Part shown: in pieces, positions 27,573 to 35,917 of the stretch
Numbering within the stretch: the stretch's first letter is position 1
Layout of the letters: each line of letters opens with the position of its first letter
NCBI GenBank assembly: GCA_029547185.1
Contig: JAKPPU010000125.1
Coordinates: 1-64,000, forward strand
From: Deltaproteobacteria bacterium
GTDB taxonomy: Bacteria; Desulfobacterota; Desulfomonilia; UBA1062
Reading direction: 5' to 3'
DNA: 64,000 nucleotides
The notes under the pieces: generated by a model
Seen by the model: only the letters and a program-made list of their open reading frames with translations
Databases searched by the model: none
Told to the model about the DNA's origin: nothing
Translations under genes and position numbers: made by a program

Positions 27573-27642
27573 GCAAAGCCTCGCTCCACACGCGTTGGCT
27601 TTAAGCCCTGATCCTGGAGAATGCCTTGGGCGGATCCGGATC

Positions 27643-28131
27643 TTAACGGTCGGTATATTTTCTCAAGAGGCTTGAGATACCGAGGAGCACGATGCCTCCG
27701 AGTATCAGGAAGCTCACTCCCGTGAAATCGAAGGTTTCGTAATCGGAAGTCGATATAAAGCAACCCCCGCCGCCGCCACCGCCGCCGGAGTCGGTCCCCG
27801 GAGGGAGTATCTCGCTTGCATCGGCAGGGATGGCTACCTGAACCTCATCGGAAAAGTCGCTTTCATTTCCCTGATCGTCATAAGCTGTGACTGCGATATA
27901 ATACGTATTTCCCGGAGTGAGGCCATCGATTTCTATGGAGGTGAAATCGCCTGCATCGAGGGAACTCTCGTAGTCCCTGGAGGCGGTTCCATAGTAGACC
28001 CTGTATCCGGCGAGATCGCTTTCAGAGTTTTCAGCCCAACTCACCATAACCCCGGCTGCGTACGCAAACTGGGCAAAAAAGGTGATTGCCATGACCAGAA
28101 TTGAGATTCTTATCTGTTTACATACTTTCAT
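27643..28131 (-). CDS. Secreted fibronectin type III protein with Gly8-Cys and C-terminal membrane anchor
   Basis: 162 residues. A signal peptide ends near AYA (residue 25); one fibronectin type III domain fills residues ~27-101 (YRVYYGTAS, GLTPGNTYYIAVTAYDDQGNESDFSD). Then comes a run of eight Gly (116-123) and CFISTSDYE, followed by one hydrophobic helix (138-155) and a short basic tail, LRKYTDR. Gly-run plus CFI(A/S)T is like the CFI-box C-terminal motif of secreted proteins in related bacteria, while the helix plus Arg/Lys tail is like sorting tails; the combination suggests surface display with processing at or near Cys124. Family knowledge of the motif's function is thin. Confidence 0.8.
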   Translation of the reverse strand: MKVCKQIRISILVMAITFFAQFAYAAGVMVSWAENSESDLAGYRVYYGTASRDYESSLDAGDFTSIEIDGLTPGNTYYIAVTAYDDQGNESDFSDEVQVAIPADASEILPPGTDSGGGGGGGGCFISTSDYETFDFTGVSFLILGGIVLLGISSLLRKYTDR

Positions 28132-28147
28132 AGGCTGAAGTGTACAA

Positions 28148-28182
28148 GACAGGTGCCAAGATTACCTGTCCAGCAATCTTGG
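28148..28182 (-). promoter_or_regulatory. Interleaved inverted repeats (possible pseudoknot) just upstream of the FN3 gene start
   Basis: Two perfect inverted repeats interlock: GACAGGT (28148-28154) with ACCTGTC (28164-28170), and CCAAGATT (28156-28163) with AATCTTGG (28175-28182). The second repeat's first arm lies in the loop of the first, the geometry of an H-type pseudoknot or of two mutually exclusive hairpins. The block ends 16 bases before the start codon at 28131, where no clear ribosome site is visible. Confidence 0.45.
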
Positions 28183-28381
28183 TGAGTTACGCAAAGGGAG
28201 TTTTTCAGGTCAGGTAAAAATCGTACATGGCGGTTACGATATCGTTGATATTATATCATTGAAGAGGGAAAATTTGTCCCCTTGAAGAGGAGCTGAAAGG
28301 GCGGTGCCGGGCTCAGGGGCATGGCACCTCCAGGCAATGCCCATGGAGCTGTAAACAAACGCCTCAAGAACGGATACATTA

Positions 28382-28405
28382 TCAAGATAATAGATATTAT
28401 CTTGA
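28382..28405. promoter_or_regulatory. 24-bp palindrome upstream of the Fe-alcohol dehydrogenase, likely operator
   Basis: Perfect 11-bp arms, TCAAGATAATA and TATTATCTTGA, separated by GA. It is 49 bp upstream of the start codon at 28455 and just before the GGAGGTGATC ribosome site. Too AT-rich and without the right T-run to be a terminator; best read as a binding site for a dimeric repressor. Confidence 0.65.
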
Positions 28406-28454
28406 CGTTATGCTAAAAGGTCCGCAGAGAAACCAAACCTCGGAGGTGATCATC

Positions 28455-29690
28455 ATGTGGGCATTGAAGAAAGCGTATTACCGGATATATCAGTTCGTCC
28501 TGGGCTTCAGTCTGAACTTCCTTCCCTGGATCGAGCCTGAAATCATCGACGGCGCGGACAGCGTCAAGAGGCTTCCTGTAGTTATCAAGAAGAAGGGCAT
28601 CTCGAACGTTCTCGTCGTCACCGACCCCGGCCTCATGGGCCTTCACCTTCTCGATTCTCTCTTCGATGCCCTCGATGCTGCAGGGGTGAAGTACTCGCTC
28701 TATGACCAGGTGCAGCCCAACCCTACGATCGACAATATCGAGGCGGCGCTCGGTGTCTATAAGGCGAACAAATGCCAGGCCATCGTGGCCTTCGGCGGCG
28801 GCTCGCCTATGGACTGCGCAAAGGCGACAGGGGCCCGGGTCGCCAGGCCGAATCGTTCGATCACCCAGATGAGGGGATTATTCAAGGTATCCCCTCCTGC
28901 CCTGAAAATGGGGTCTCTCCTTCCTCCGATTCTTTTCGCGGTTCCGACGACAGCCGGCACCGGCTCCGAGACGACCGTGGCGGCAGTCGTATCGAACCCG
29001 GAGACCCATGAGAAGTTTGCGATCAACGACATGATCATCCGCCCGAGATACGCGGTTCTCGACCCCGTGCTTACGGTCGGTCTTCCGCCGCACATCACGT
29101 CGACGACGGGCATGGATGCCCTGACGCATGCCGTCGAGTCCTACATCGGCAGGTTCTACAACAGCGCGGACACCAGGATAAAAGCCATCCTGGCGGTCGA
29201 GATGATCTTCAGGAACCTCGAGAAGGCCTACAAGGACGGCAAGGACCTCGAGGCCCGCGGTCAGATGCTGCGAGCCTCATATTACGCTGGATTCTCCTTC
29301 ACGCGCGGATGCGTGGGCTACGTTCACGGGATCGGCCACAACCTCGGCGGCATGTACGGCGTTCCCCACGGTCTTGCGATGTCGGTCATCCTGCCCTATG
29401 TCCTCGAGTGGTACGGAGAAGCGGCGCACAAACCGCTTGCCGAGCTCGCGGAGGTCGCCGGCGTCTCCACGTTCGGCATGAGCCGGTCGCAGAAGGCCAG
29501 GGCCTTTATCGAGGCCATTAAAGATATGAACAGCAGAATGAACATTCCGAGCAAGTTCGATCTCATCAAGGACGGGGACATCCCGACCCTCGCGGAACGC
29601 GCCTTGAACGAATGCAACCCCTTCTATCCCGTTCCCAGGATCATGAACAAGGAGGAGTGCATGGCGATCATCAGGTCTCTCAAGGCATAG
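28455..29690 (+). CDS. Iron-containing alcohol dehydrogenase
   Basis: Group III (iron-dependent) alcohol dehydrogenase, 411 residues, NAD(P)-linked. Seen: the cofactor motif GGGSPMDCAKATGA, GTGSETT, the MDALTHAVESY helix and metal-binding histidines in GYVHGIGHNLGGMYGVPHGLA. ATG 28455 is preceded by a perfect GGAGGTGATC (28442-28451); an upstream in-frame ATG at 28410 lacks one. The enzyme probably interconverts an aldehyde and alcohol for redox balance. A strong palindrome upstream points to a dedicated repressor. It converges with the CoA-transferase gene, with only 4 bp between the stops. Confidence 0.93.
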   Translation: MWALKKAYYRIYQFVLGFSLNFLPWIEPEIIDGADSVKRLPVVIKKKGISNVLVVTDPGLMGLHLLDSLFDALDAAGVKYSLYDQVQPNPTIDNIEAALGVYKANKCQAIVAFGGGSPMDCAKATGARVARPNRSITQMRGLFKVSPPALKMGSLLPPILFAVPTTAGTGSETTVAAVVSNPETHEKFAINDMIIRPRYAVLDPVLTVGLPPHITSTTGMDALTHAVESYIGRFYNSADTRIKAILAVEMIFRNLEKAYKDGKDLEARGQMLRASYYAGFSFTRGCVGYVHGIGHNLGGMYGVPHGLAMSVILPYVLEWYGEAAHKPLAELAEVAGVSTFGMSRSQKARAFIEAIKDMNSRMNIPSKFDLIKDGDIPTLAERALNECNPFYPVPRIMNKEECMAIIRSLKA

Positions 29691-29694
29691 CGCC

Positions 29695-31536
29695 CTAGTC
29701 GTTGAACGTGATCGTGAGCTCGTAGGCGCCCTGGGCGAGGTTGGCCCGGACCGGGTATTTGCCCTTTTCGAACACCTTGAGCATCTGCTTGTTCGAGGCG
29801 AGGACGTCTGCCAAAAAGCCGTGGAGGCCGCGCTCCTTTGCCAGTCGGATGAGCATCTGGTAGAGGAAGCTCGCGATGCCTATGCCCTGGTACTTTTCCT
29901 CGACCACGAAGGCCACGTCGGCATAGGGCCTCTTCTTGTCCTTGACGAAGCGGGCCTCGGCGATGATGTGCTCCTGCTCGGGCGGACCCACGAGGCCGAC
30001 GATGGAGAGGGTGTTGTTGTAGTCGATGTTCACATACTGCTGCATCTTGGCGTGCGGCATCACCTTGATGGGGCTGAAATACCGGTAGTAGACCGTCCTG
30101 TCCGAGAAGCGGTAGAAGAGCCGACGCATCTCCTCCTCGTCCGAAGGCTTGATGGCCCTGAACTTGACCTCGATGCCTCCCTTGAAGACGTGCCTGACGG
30201 AAAGCTCCATGGGATAGAGGCAGGCAGACTCCTGGAGAAAGATCTGGTCCTGGTAGATGATCTTGTTCGCCTTGGCCTGCTCGAAGAGATCTTTCCTGTC
30301 ATCGGGATGGGCGATGTCGATGAGGGCCTGGGCCCGCTCCCGCACGGACCGTCCCCGCATGTTGGCGACCCCGTAGTCGGTTATGACCATGTCCACGGAT
30401 TCCTTGAGGTTGAACTGGTTGGGCAGGTCCTCGACGGAAAGCCTGATGTTCGGCTCGTTTCTGAGGTTCCGGCTGGGCAGGGCAAAGATGGTCGATCCCC
30501 CTTCGGAGAGCTCGGCGCCGTTGACGAAATCGAGGGCCTCGCCGGGGCTCGCAGCCACATTGCCCTTGCCGATGTGCATGGCGATCCTGCCCGAGAGGTC
30601 CACCTTCCGTGCCGGGAGCACGGCCACACACTTCGGGTTGCGGCCGATCTGGACAGGGCTGAACACCGTGTCGATGCCCTGGAACTCGACGAGAGGGTTC
30701 CGGTCGAGCCAGCTCAAGAGCTCTTTCGAGCCGAAGGCGTACGAGGTGAGGGTCTTCCCCCGACAGACGCCTTTTCTCCGGTTCGTCACCGCCCCGCTCT
30801 TCACGAGGTCCATGAGCGGGTCCGTGAAAAACGGGGAGTGGATGCCGAGGTCCTTTTTCTGGACGAGGTGCCGTGCGAGGGCTTCGTACAGGGACCCTAG
30901 GGAGAAGCAGATGCAGCTTCCGTCCTCGATGACCGAGGCGACATTTGCCGCCACCTGGTCGATGACGTTGTCTACGGGCCATCGGATGAAGGTGATGGGA
31001 GGATCTGTCGAGCGGACGAGGAAGTCGAACTCGGAGACCGGAACAAAGGTATCCCCGAAGGTGCGGGGAACCTGATCGTTGATCTCGCCGATGACGATCG
31101 TGGCCTGCTCCATGGCCTGGCGGGCCACGTCGACGGCCGTACCGAGGCTGCAGTACCCGGCCTCGTCGGGCGGGGTGATCTGGATGAACGCGGCGTCGAT
31201 GGGGAGCATCTGAGATTCGATGAGGGAGGGAATCTGCGAGAACCGGCTCGGGATCAGGTCTACATAACCCTGCGTGATGGCGTCGCTGGCCACCCAGCCC
31301 GAGAAAAAGGTCTTCAATCTGTATTTCTGGGACTGGAGCTCCTGCACGGTGATCGCATCGCCCAGGCTCACGAGCTGGATCAGCTCGAGGTCCTGGAGGT
31401 TGGGCTCGTTCGATGCCATGAGGTGCTTCACCAGGGTCCGCGGCTCGGCGATCCCGGTGCCTATGAAGATCTTCATGCCGGGCTCGATCTTCTCGAGCGC
31501 CTCTTTGGGGGTAACGATGATATCTTCCAGCTTCAT
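29695..31536 (-). CDS. Acetyl-CoA hydrolase/transferase-family protein fused to a GNAT acetyltransferase
   Basis: 613 residues. The N-terminal ~440 residues are an acetyl-CoA hydrolase/4-hydroxybutyrate-CoA-transferase-type module (VTPKEALEKIEPGMKIFIGTGIAEP; LVEFQGIDTVFSPVQIGRN, with the Glu expected to form the CoA thioester). The last ~170 residues are a GNAT N-acetyltransferase (VVEEKYQGIGIASFLYQMLI is the acetyl-CoA loop). Such fusions could let a lysine acetyltransferase respond to acyl-CoA or autoregulate the transferase. ATG 31536 has GGGAG ten bases upstream and a family-typical N-terminus; the frame is open to 31656. It follows the polysaccharide operon by 150 bp. Confidence 0.9.
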   Translation of the reverse strand: MKLEDIIVTPKEALEKIEPGMKIFIGTGIAEPRTLVKHLMASNEPNLQDLELIQLVSLGDAITVQELQSQKYRLKTFFSGWVASDAITQGYVDLIPSRFSQIPSLIESQMLPIDAAFIQITPPDEAGYCSLGTAVDVARQAMEQATIVIGEINDQVPRTFGDTFVPVSEFDFLVRSTDPPITFIRWPVDNVIDQVAANVASVIEDGSCICFSLGSLYEALARHLVQKKDLGIHSPFFTDPLMDLVKSGAVTNRRKGVCRGKTLTSYAFGSKELLSWLDRNPLVEFQGIDTVFSPVQIGRNPKCVAVLPARKVDLSGRIAMHIGKGNVAASPGEALDFVNGAELSEGGSTIFALPSRNLRNEPNIRLSVEDLPNQFNLKESVDMVITDYGVANMRGRSVRERAQALIDIAHPDDRKDLFEQAKANKIIYQDQIFLQESACLYPMELSVRHVFKGGIEVKFRAIKPSDEEEMRRLFYRFSDRTVYYRYFSPIKVMPHAKMQQYVNIDYNNTLSIVGLVGPPEQEHIIAEARFVKDKKRPYADVAFVVEEKYQGIGIASFLYQMLIRLAKERGLHGFLADVLASNKQMLKVFEKGKYPVRANLAQGAYELTITFND

Positions 31537-31685
31537 GCTGTCTGCCGCTCCCAGTGCATAGCGTCTGCCGAATCCGAACAGCCCTGCAGGAAAAGACTCC
31601 CACGGGATATGCGAGCTTGCACACCTTTCTTTATCTTCCATGGACATGTTTTTCAAGAGGGAAACGACGGAAGAGCCGTAAGGGA

Positions 31686-32912
31686 TCAGGCGGTGAGAGA
31701 ATGGTCGGGCGTGCCCGCAGCGAGGTCCCGTGTCCGATAGAACTCACGGATATATCTGCATACCGTGAGAACCTGATCTCTGCGGATGTCGGGGAAAAGG
31801 GGCAGGGAGAGTGCCTGGGCGGCATGCTTTTCGGCTACAGGATACTCGGCCGAAGAAAACTCGTAAGGGACCATACAGCTCTGCCTGTGGAGAGGGACCG
31901 GACAATGCAGCCCTGTGGCGATGCCGTTTGAATGCAAGAAGGCCTTCACCCGGTCCCGGTATGCAGTACGGACAACGAAGAGGTGGCAGGCGCTGATGCT
32001 GTCCATGGGCTCGCACTGGGAAGCGAGATGATCGATGTTCTTCAGCAGCTCCTTATACCAGGAGGCGGCTCTCCTCCGGCATGTATTCCAGTGCACGAGG
32101 TATCTGAGCTTGACGGTGAGGAACCCTACCTGGAGTGCGTCAAGCCTTCGATTGCAGTCTTCATTGGCATGCAGATGCCCTTCTGACTGCTCATGGTCCC
32201 GGAGCATCCGCACCCTCGAGGCGATATCATCCGAGTTTGTCGTCACTGCGCCGGCGTCCCCGCAGGCACCGAGGTTCCTGCCCGGGGCGAAGCTGAAGGC
32301 AGCAGCATGGCCCATGGAGCCTGCCGTCTCCCACTGCCCTGTCCTCTTTGAATAGTACCTGGCGCCGTGGGCCTGACAGGCATCTTCGATGACAGCGAGA
32401 CCGTACCTGGATGCAAGGTCGAGAACAGCGTCCATGTTCACCATGAGACCATAGAGATGTACGGGAACAACGGCCCGGACCGGTCGCCTCGTCTTCCTGT
32501 GGAGGAGGACAGCGTCCGGCCCATCGCATTCGCACAAGGTAGCGAGGTACTCATCGAGCTTCCTCACGTCCATGAGCCATGTCTTGCCGTCCACGTCCAC
32601 GAAATCCGGGAATGCCCCTGATCGTATGACTGCCTCTGCTGTCGCCGCAGAGGCATTGGGGACCGTGATCACCACATCGCCCGGCTGTACTCCTGACGCT
32701 CGCAGCGCAAATTGCAGGGCATCCGCACCGCTCGATACGCCGATGCAGTGCCTGGTCCTGCAAAAGAGGGCGAACTCCCTTTCAAAGGTTTCGACCATTT
32801 CACCGCCGGTGAATCCGGCGCCCCTGATGATCTTCTGCACGACATCGATGAGCTCTGTATCGAGCTTCATGTGCGGTGCGACGAGATCGAGAGACGGTAT
32901 GGATTCATTCAT
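31686..32912 (-). CDS. DegT/DnrJ/EryC1-family aminotransferase-like protein with Arg in place of the PLP lysine
   Basis: Fold-type I sugar aminotransferase family, 408 residues. The family landmarks are clear: GVSSGADALQFALRA, the VIEDACQAHGA motif with the PLP-binding Asp, and FSFAPGRNLGACGDAGA. In the last one the usual Lys that binds PLP (PGKNLG) is Arg212, codon AGG. Without that lysine normal transamination is not expected. Other members have lost the lysine to His and act as dehydratases; Arg is not a variant I know to be active. It sits in the exopolysaccharide operon as last gene and might be structural, regulatory or decayed. Confidence 0.88.
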   Translation of the reverse strand: MNESIPSLDLVAPHMKLDTELIDVVQKIIRGAGFTGGEMVETFEREFALFCRTRHCIGVSSGADALQFALRASGVQPGDVVITVPNASAATAEAVIRSGAFPDFVDVDGKTWLMDVRKLDEYLATLCECDGPDAVLLHRKTRRPVRAVVPVHLYGLMVNMDAVLDLASRYGLAVIEDACQAHGARYYSKRTGQWETAGSMGHAAAFSFAPGRNLGACGDAGAVTTNSDDIASRVRMLRDHEQSEGHLHANEDCNRRLDALQVGFLTVKLRYLVHWNTCRRRAASWYKELLKNIDHLASQCEPMDSISACHLFVVRTAYRDRVKAFLHSNGIATGLHCPVPLHRQSCMVPYEFSSAEYPVAEKHAAQALSLPLFPDIRRDQVLTVCRYIREFYRTRDLAAGTPDHSLTA

Positions 32913-32945
32913 GGGCAGTGCACTTCATTCATCTTCTGCCGGCCG

Positions 32946-33662
32946 CTAGAGCCTGGAATAGATCCAATCGGGGATGTATGTCTTTCTCCGGTTCAGGACG
33001 GTCCCGGTGATCGGCGCGTTGATGCCCGCAAGCCTGTCTCTCGCGCATTGAACGACCTCCCATCTGGTCTTCTCCGCCTGGATGACGAGGATGACTCCAT
33101 CCACAAGGCCGGCAAGCGACAGGGCATCGTTGAAGTCGTTGACTGCCGAGGTCTCGAACAGGACCCAGCCGGCCATCGTGCGCAGCTCATCGACTACCGG
33201 CTTCAGACGCTTGGAATCGAAGAGGCAGTAGGGGTTCGAGTCAGAGCCTCCGCTCGTGATGATGGAGAGGCCCTTCAGCTTTGTAGGCTTTGCGGCCTCC
33301 CGTGCAGAGCATGCGAGCACAGCGAGATCGGAGAAGCCGCATTCCTTCACGAGCTGAAAGCGGGAATGGAGGGCGGGGTGCCTCAGGTTTGCATCGACGA
33401 GGAGGACGTTGTCGCCGCTGTCCGCCAGGACGATGGCGAATTGAGAGGCGATCGTCGTCGTTCCCTCGCCGCTCGACGAACTTGCAAACAAGAGTGTGCG
33501 TGCCGCACCTTCCGATAGCGCGGTGCTCAGGGTCTGCCTCATCCTTAAGAATTCTTCACGATGCCTTCCCGGCACCTGGTAGGAGTCGAGCTCATCCAGA
33601 GCCCTTATCGGTGCTGCTGTCTGCCGGACCTGCAGAGTTTGCTTCTGTATTGCCGGCCTCAC
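32946..33662 (-). CDS. CpsD/CapB-type BY-kinase-like ATPase with degenerate Walker A
   Basis: Cytoplasmic partner of the polysaccharide co-polymerase, 238 residues, with a MinD/ParA-like fold. The Walker A segment reads SSSGEGTTTIASQ: the essential Lys of GEGKT/S is Thr68 (codon ACG). The Walker A' segment is LLVDANLRHPALH with Asn where a second Asp is usual. The C-terminus (NRRKTYIPDWIYSRL) has no tyrosine cluster. It overlaps the upstream Wzz-like gene by 4 bases, so it must be made together with it, but kinase activity is doubtful. Confidence 0.88.
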   Translation of the reverse strand: MRPAIQKQTLQVRQTAAPIRALDELDSYQVPGRHREEFLRMRQTLSTALSEGAARTLLFASSSSGEGTTTIASQFAIVLADSGDNVLLVDANLRHPALHSRFQLVKECGFSDLAVLACSAREAAKPTKLKGLSIITSGGSDSNPYCLFDSKRLKPVVDELRTMAGWVLFETSAVNDFNDALSLAGLVDGVILVIQAEKTRWEVVQCARDRLAGINAPITGTVLNRRKTYIPDWIYSRL

Positions 33663-35119
33663 TTCGTCTCTTTGTGAACGGCATTCTGTTCAAGTTCGGC
33701 AATGGAGGCCAGGACGGGCAGATCGAGGTGATTCTGGATATCCTCGGCATTGCGGAAGTTACGGCTGAAGGAGGAAACCAGGAACACCGTGCCCACGCTG
33801 AAGATAATCCCCAATATCCCCGACAGGAGGAGATTGACCCCGAGGATCGGCTTGACAGGCTTGATGGGGGGGAGCGCCTCCTCGACGATGCCGATATCCG
33901 CAAGCTTCTGGCTGTCCAGGGCATTCGATATCCTTGCCTCCTCCATATGCCTGACATGGAGCTGGTAGTTGGACTCGTCAATCTCCACCTGGCGCTTGAG
34001 CTCCTTATATCTCTGGTCGAGGGCGTTGAGCCTGTCCATCTCGGAACGATACCGGCGCATCTGGCTCAGCTGGCTCGCCTCCTTGCCCTTCAAGGCGCTC
34101 AACGTATGCTCGATGCTGTTCACGGCCTTGTCATGGTAGGCCTTCTCCTCCTTGTCGAGGAGATCTTGAGCCTTCTTCATCTCTTTTCTGATATTGATCA
34201 CGAGGCCGGAACTCGGGGGATACTTGTTAAGGAGATCCTCCTCCTGGAGCTTCAGCTCCGTGAGCTTGTTCCTCAGGGTGCTGATGACGGCCGGATTGAG
34301 GTCGGTCTCCTCACCGAGGGCCTCCGATGCCTGCCGTGTTCCCCCGCTTCCCTTGAGGGCGGTCAGCTTGCCGGTATTCCAGCTGATGTCGCTGCGGGTT
34401 CTGCTGCCTTCGATCTCCAGAGAGGAAATCTGCTGGAGCAGGAAGGTCTTCTGCTCATCGAGGGAGACGATGCTGTTCTGTTTGCAGAAGGCCTCGAGAG
34501 CGGCTTCGGATGCACTGAGCTTGGCTTTGAGGAACCTGACCTGCTCATCGAGAAAATCGAATTCACTCAGCTGGTTGTACACGTTCACGTGGTGCCGGAG
34601 ATAAGCCTTTACGAACTTGTTCACCACCTCGGCGGCAATGACGGGATTCTCGTGGGCGAATCGTATCTCTATGATATCCGATTTCCGGATCCTCTGGACG
34701 CTCAGGTCTTTCTCGCTGATGAGGCAGACAGCCTTCTCGAAAGGCGTAAGCGATCTGAGGAAGGGGCTGAAGGAAAAGAGCCCCCTGTCTCCGAGAGAGG
34801 GGAAGATATGGCCTACGCCGAGATCCTTCAGCACCTGCTCGACGAGGTGCCTGCTCCTGATGATCTCCACCTCGGAATCGATGCGCTCGTCTCTGGAGGT
34901 GTCGTATACGACGGGAACCTGCGCGGCCTGCGGGCCCCTGGGAATGGAGACGTCCTCCCTGCCGATCCTGACGAGGACTTTTGCCGATGCCTCGTATACC
35001 GGCTTCATGAGCAGAGTGCACACGGTTCCTGCCGCCATGATGAGAACGAATATCAGGATCATCATGGTCTTGTACTTGAAGACGGTATGAAGGAAATCGC
35101 GAAGTGTGCCCTGCCTCAT
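33659..35119 (-). CDS. Wzz/GumC-type polysaccharide chain-length determinant (polysaccharide co-polymerase)
   Basis: Inner-membrane protein of 486 residues that controls polysaccharide chain length and contacts the Wza exporter. One N-terminal transmembrane segment (TMMILIFVLIMAAGTVCTLLM), the Wzz domain (KPVYEASAKVLVRIGRED), a long periplasmic coiled coil (about residues 160-410) and a second transmembrane helix (VNLLLSGILGIIFSVGTVFLV) with the Pro-rich PPIKPVKP entry are present. No kinase domain is attached; it is encoded by the next gene, with an ATGA-type 4-bp overlap. Confidence 0.93.
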   Translation of the reverse strand: MRQGTLRDFLHTVFKYKTMMILIFVLIMAAGTVCTLLMKPVYEASAKVLVRIGREDVSIPRGPQAAQVPVVYDTSRDERIDSEVEIIRSRHLVEQVLKDLGVGHIFPSLGDRGLFSFSPFLRSLTPFEKAVCLISEKDLSVQRIRKSDIIEIRFAHENPVIAAEVVNKFVKAYLRHHVNVYNQLSEFDFLDEQVRFLKAKLSASEAALEAFCKQNSIVSLDEQKTFLLQQISSLEIEGSRTRSDISWNTGKLTALKGSGGTRQASEALGEETDLNPAVISTLRNKLTELKLQEEDLLNKYPPSSGLVINIRKEMKKAQDLLDKEEKAYHDKAVNSIEHTLSALKGKEASQLSQMRRYRSEMDRLNALDQRYKELKRQVEIDESNYQLHVRHMEEARISNALDSQKLADIGIVEEALPPIKPVKPILGVNLLLSGILGIIFSVGTVFLVSSFSRNFRNAEDIQNHLDLPVLASIAELEQNAVHKETK

Positions 35120-35179
35120 TGCGCCCCCGAAGGAGATGCCCTCCTGCCTGTTTTCAAGACACCTGTGGGAAAACCCTCC

Positions 35180-35917
35180 TCAATCGTCCGGGTCGTCCGA
35201 GTGGACCTCATACGTGAACCCGAATCCGACCTGCGGGGGTATGAACCGGTAGATGTGGCTCAGGAACTGGTCGATGCTGGCGATCCGGGTTCGAGGAACA
35301 TAGACGATATCGAAGGGCTTGAGACGGTATTCCTCGAAATCCATCTCGCCGCTGATCGCCTTTTTGAGATTCACCTCGCGTGCTATGGGCCTGTTGTCGG
35401 GACCCCTGCTCACGATGATGACATCCGAGATCTTTGCATCGGGCTTGAACCCTCCTGCGAGGAACACGGCCTGGAGCGCATTCATCCTCCCGGTCAGGGT
35501 CACAACCTGCGGGAGGAAGACCTCGCCCCCCACATACACCTTCTGGTCCGTGAACGTCCGCACGATCACCGTGATCATGACCCGGTTGAGCAGGAGGCCG
35601 TATTTCTGGGTGAGAAGGTCATCGAGCTGCGCCGGAGTGAGCCCTGCCGCACGCACCTCGTCGATCATCTGGAGGGAGATCTTACCGTCGGGCCTGATCG
35701 TGACCGTATCGTTGAGCTCGGGATTGTAAAAGAACTTGATCTCCAGAGAGTCATATGGCTGGAGGACATACTCGTCGGTCACGACCGGAGGAAGGGCGGG
35801 CGGCGATATGTTCTGCGGCCGGACAGGCTTATGGGCGCATCCTGCCAGGAAAAGGAGGAAAAGCGAAAACAGCACGGCGGTCGATCCGGAACGTGCCGCT
35901 CTCCGGAAATGCCTCAT
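35180..35917 (-). CDS. Wza-type polysaccharide export lipoprotein
   Basis: Outer-membrane polysaccharide channel of the Wza/GumB family, 245 residues. ATG 35917 gives a proper lipoprotein signal peptide ending in LFLAGC; upstream in-frame starts to 36010 would spoil it. Then the poly-export motif YVLQPYDSLEIKFFYNPELNDTVTIRPDGKI and one SLBB domain (VYVGGEVFLPQVVTLTGRMNALQAVFLAGG) follow. It is the first gene of the operon Wza-Wzz-kinase-like-aminotransferase-like. Confidence 0.94.
   Translation of the reverse strand: MRHFRRAARSGSTAVLFSLFLLFLAGCAHKPVRPQNISPPALPPVVTDEYVLQPYDSLEIKFFYNPELNDTVTIRPDGKISLQMIDEVRAAGLTPAQLDDLLTQKYGLLLNRVMITVIVRTFTDQKVYVGGEVFLPQVVTLTGRMNALQAVFLAGGFKPDAKISDVIIVSRGPDNRPIAREVNLKKAISGEMDFEEYRLKPFDIVYVPRTRIASIDQFLSHIYRFIPPQVGFGFTYEVHSDDPDD

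Noticed and set aside
28148-28200. Cyclic-di-GMP (GEMM) riboswitch, suggested by ACGCAAAG after a hairpin
   Set aside because: The conserved GGGCAAA upstream and the second stem with GGGUUACCG-like sequence are absent, and the motif is on the strand opposite to the FN3 gene.
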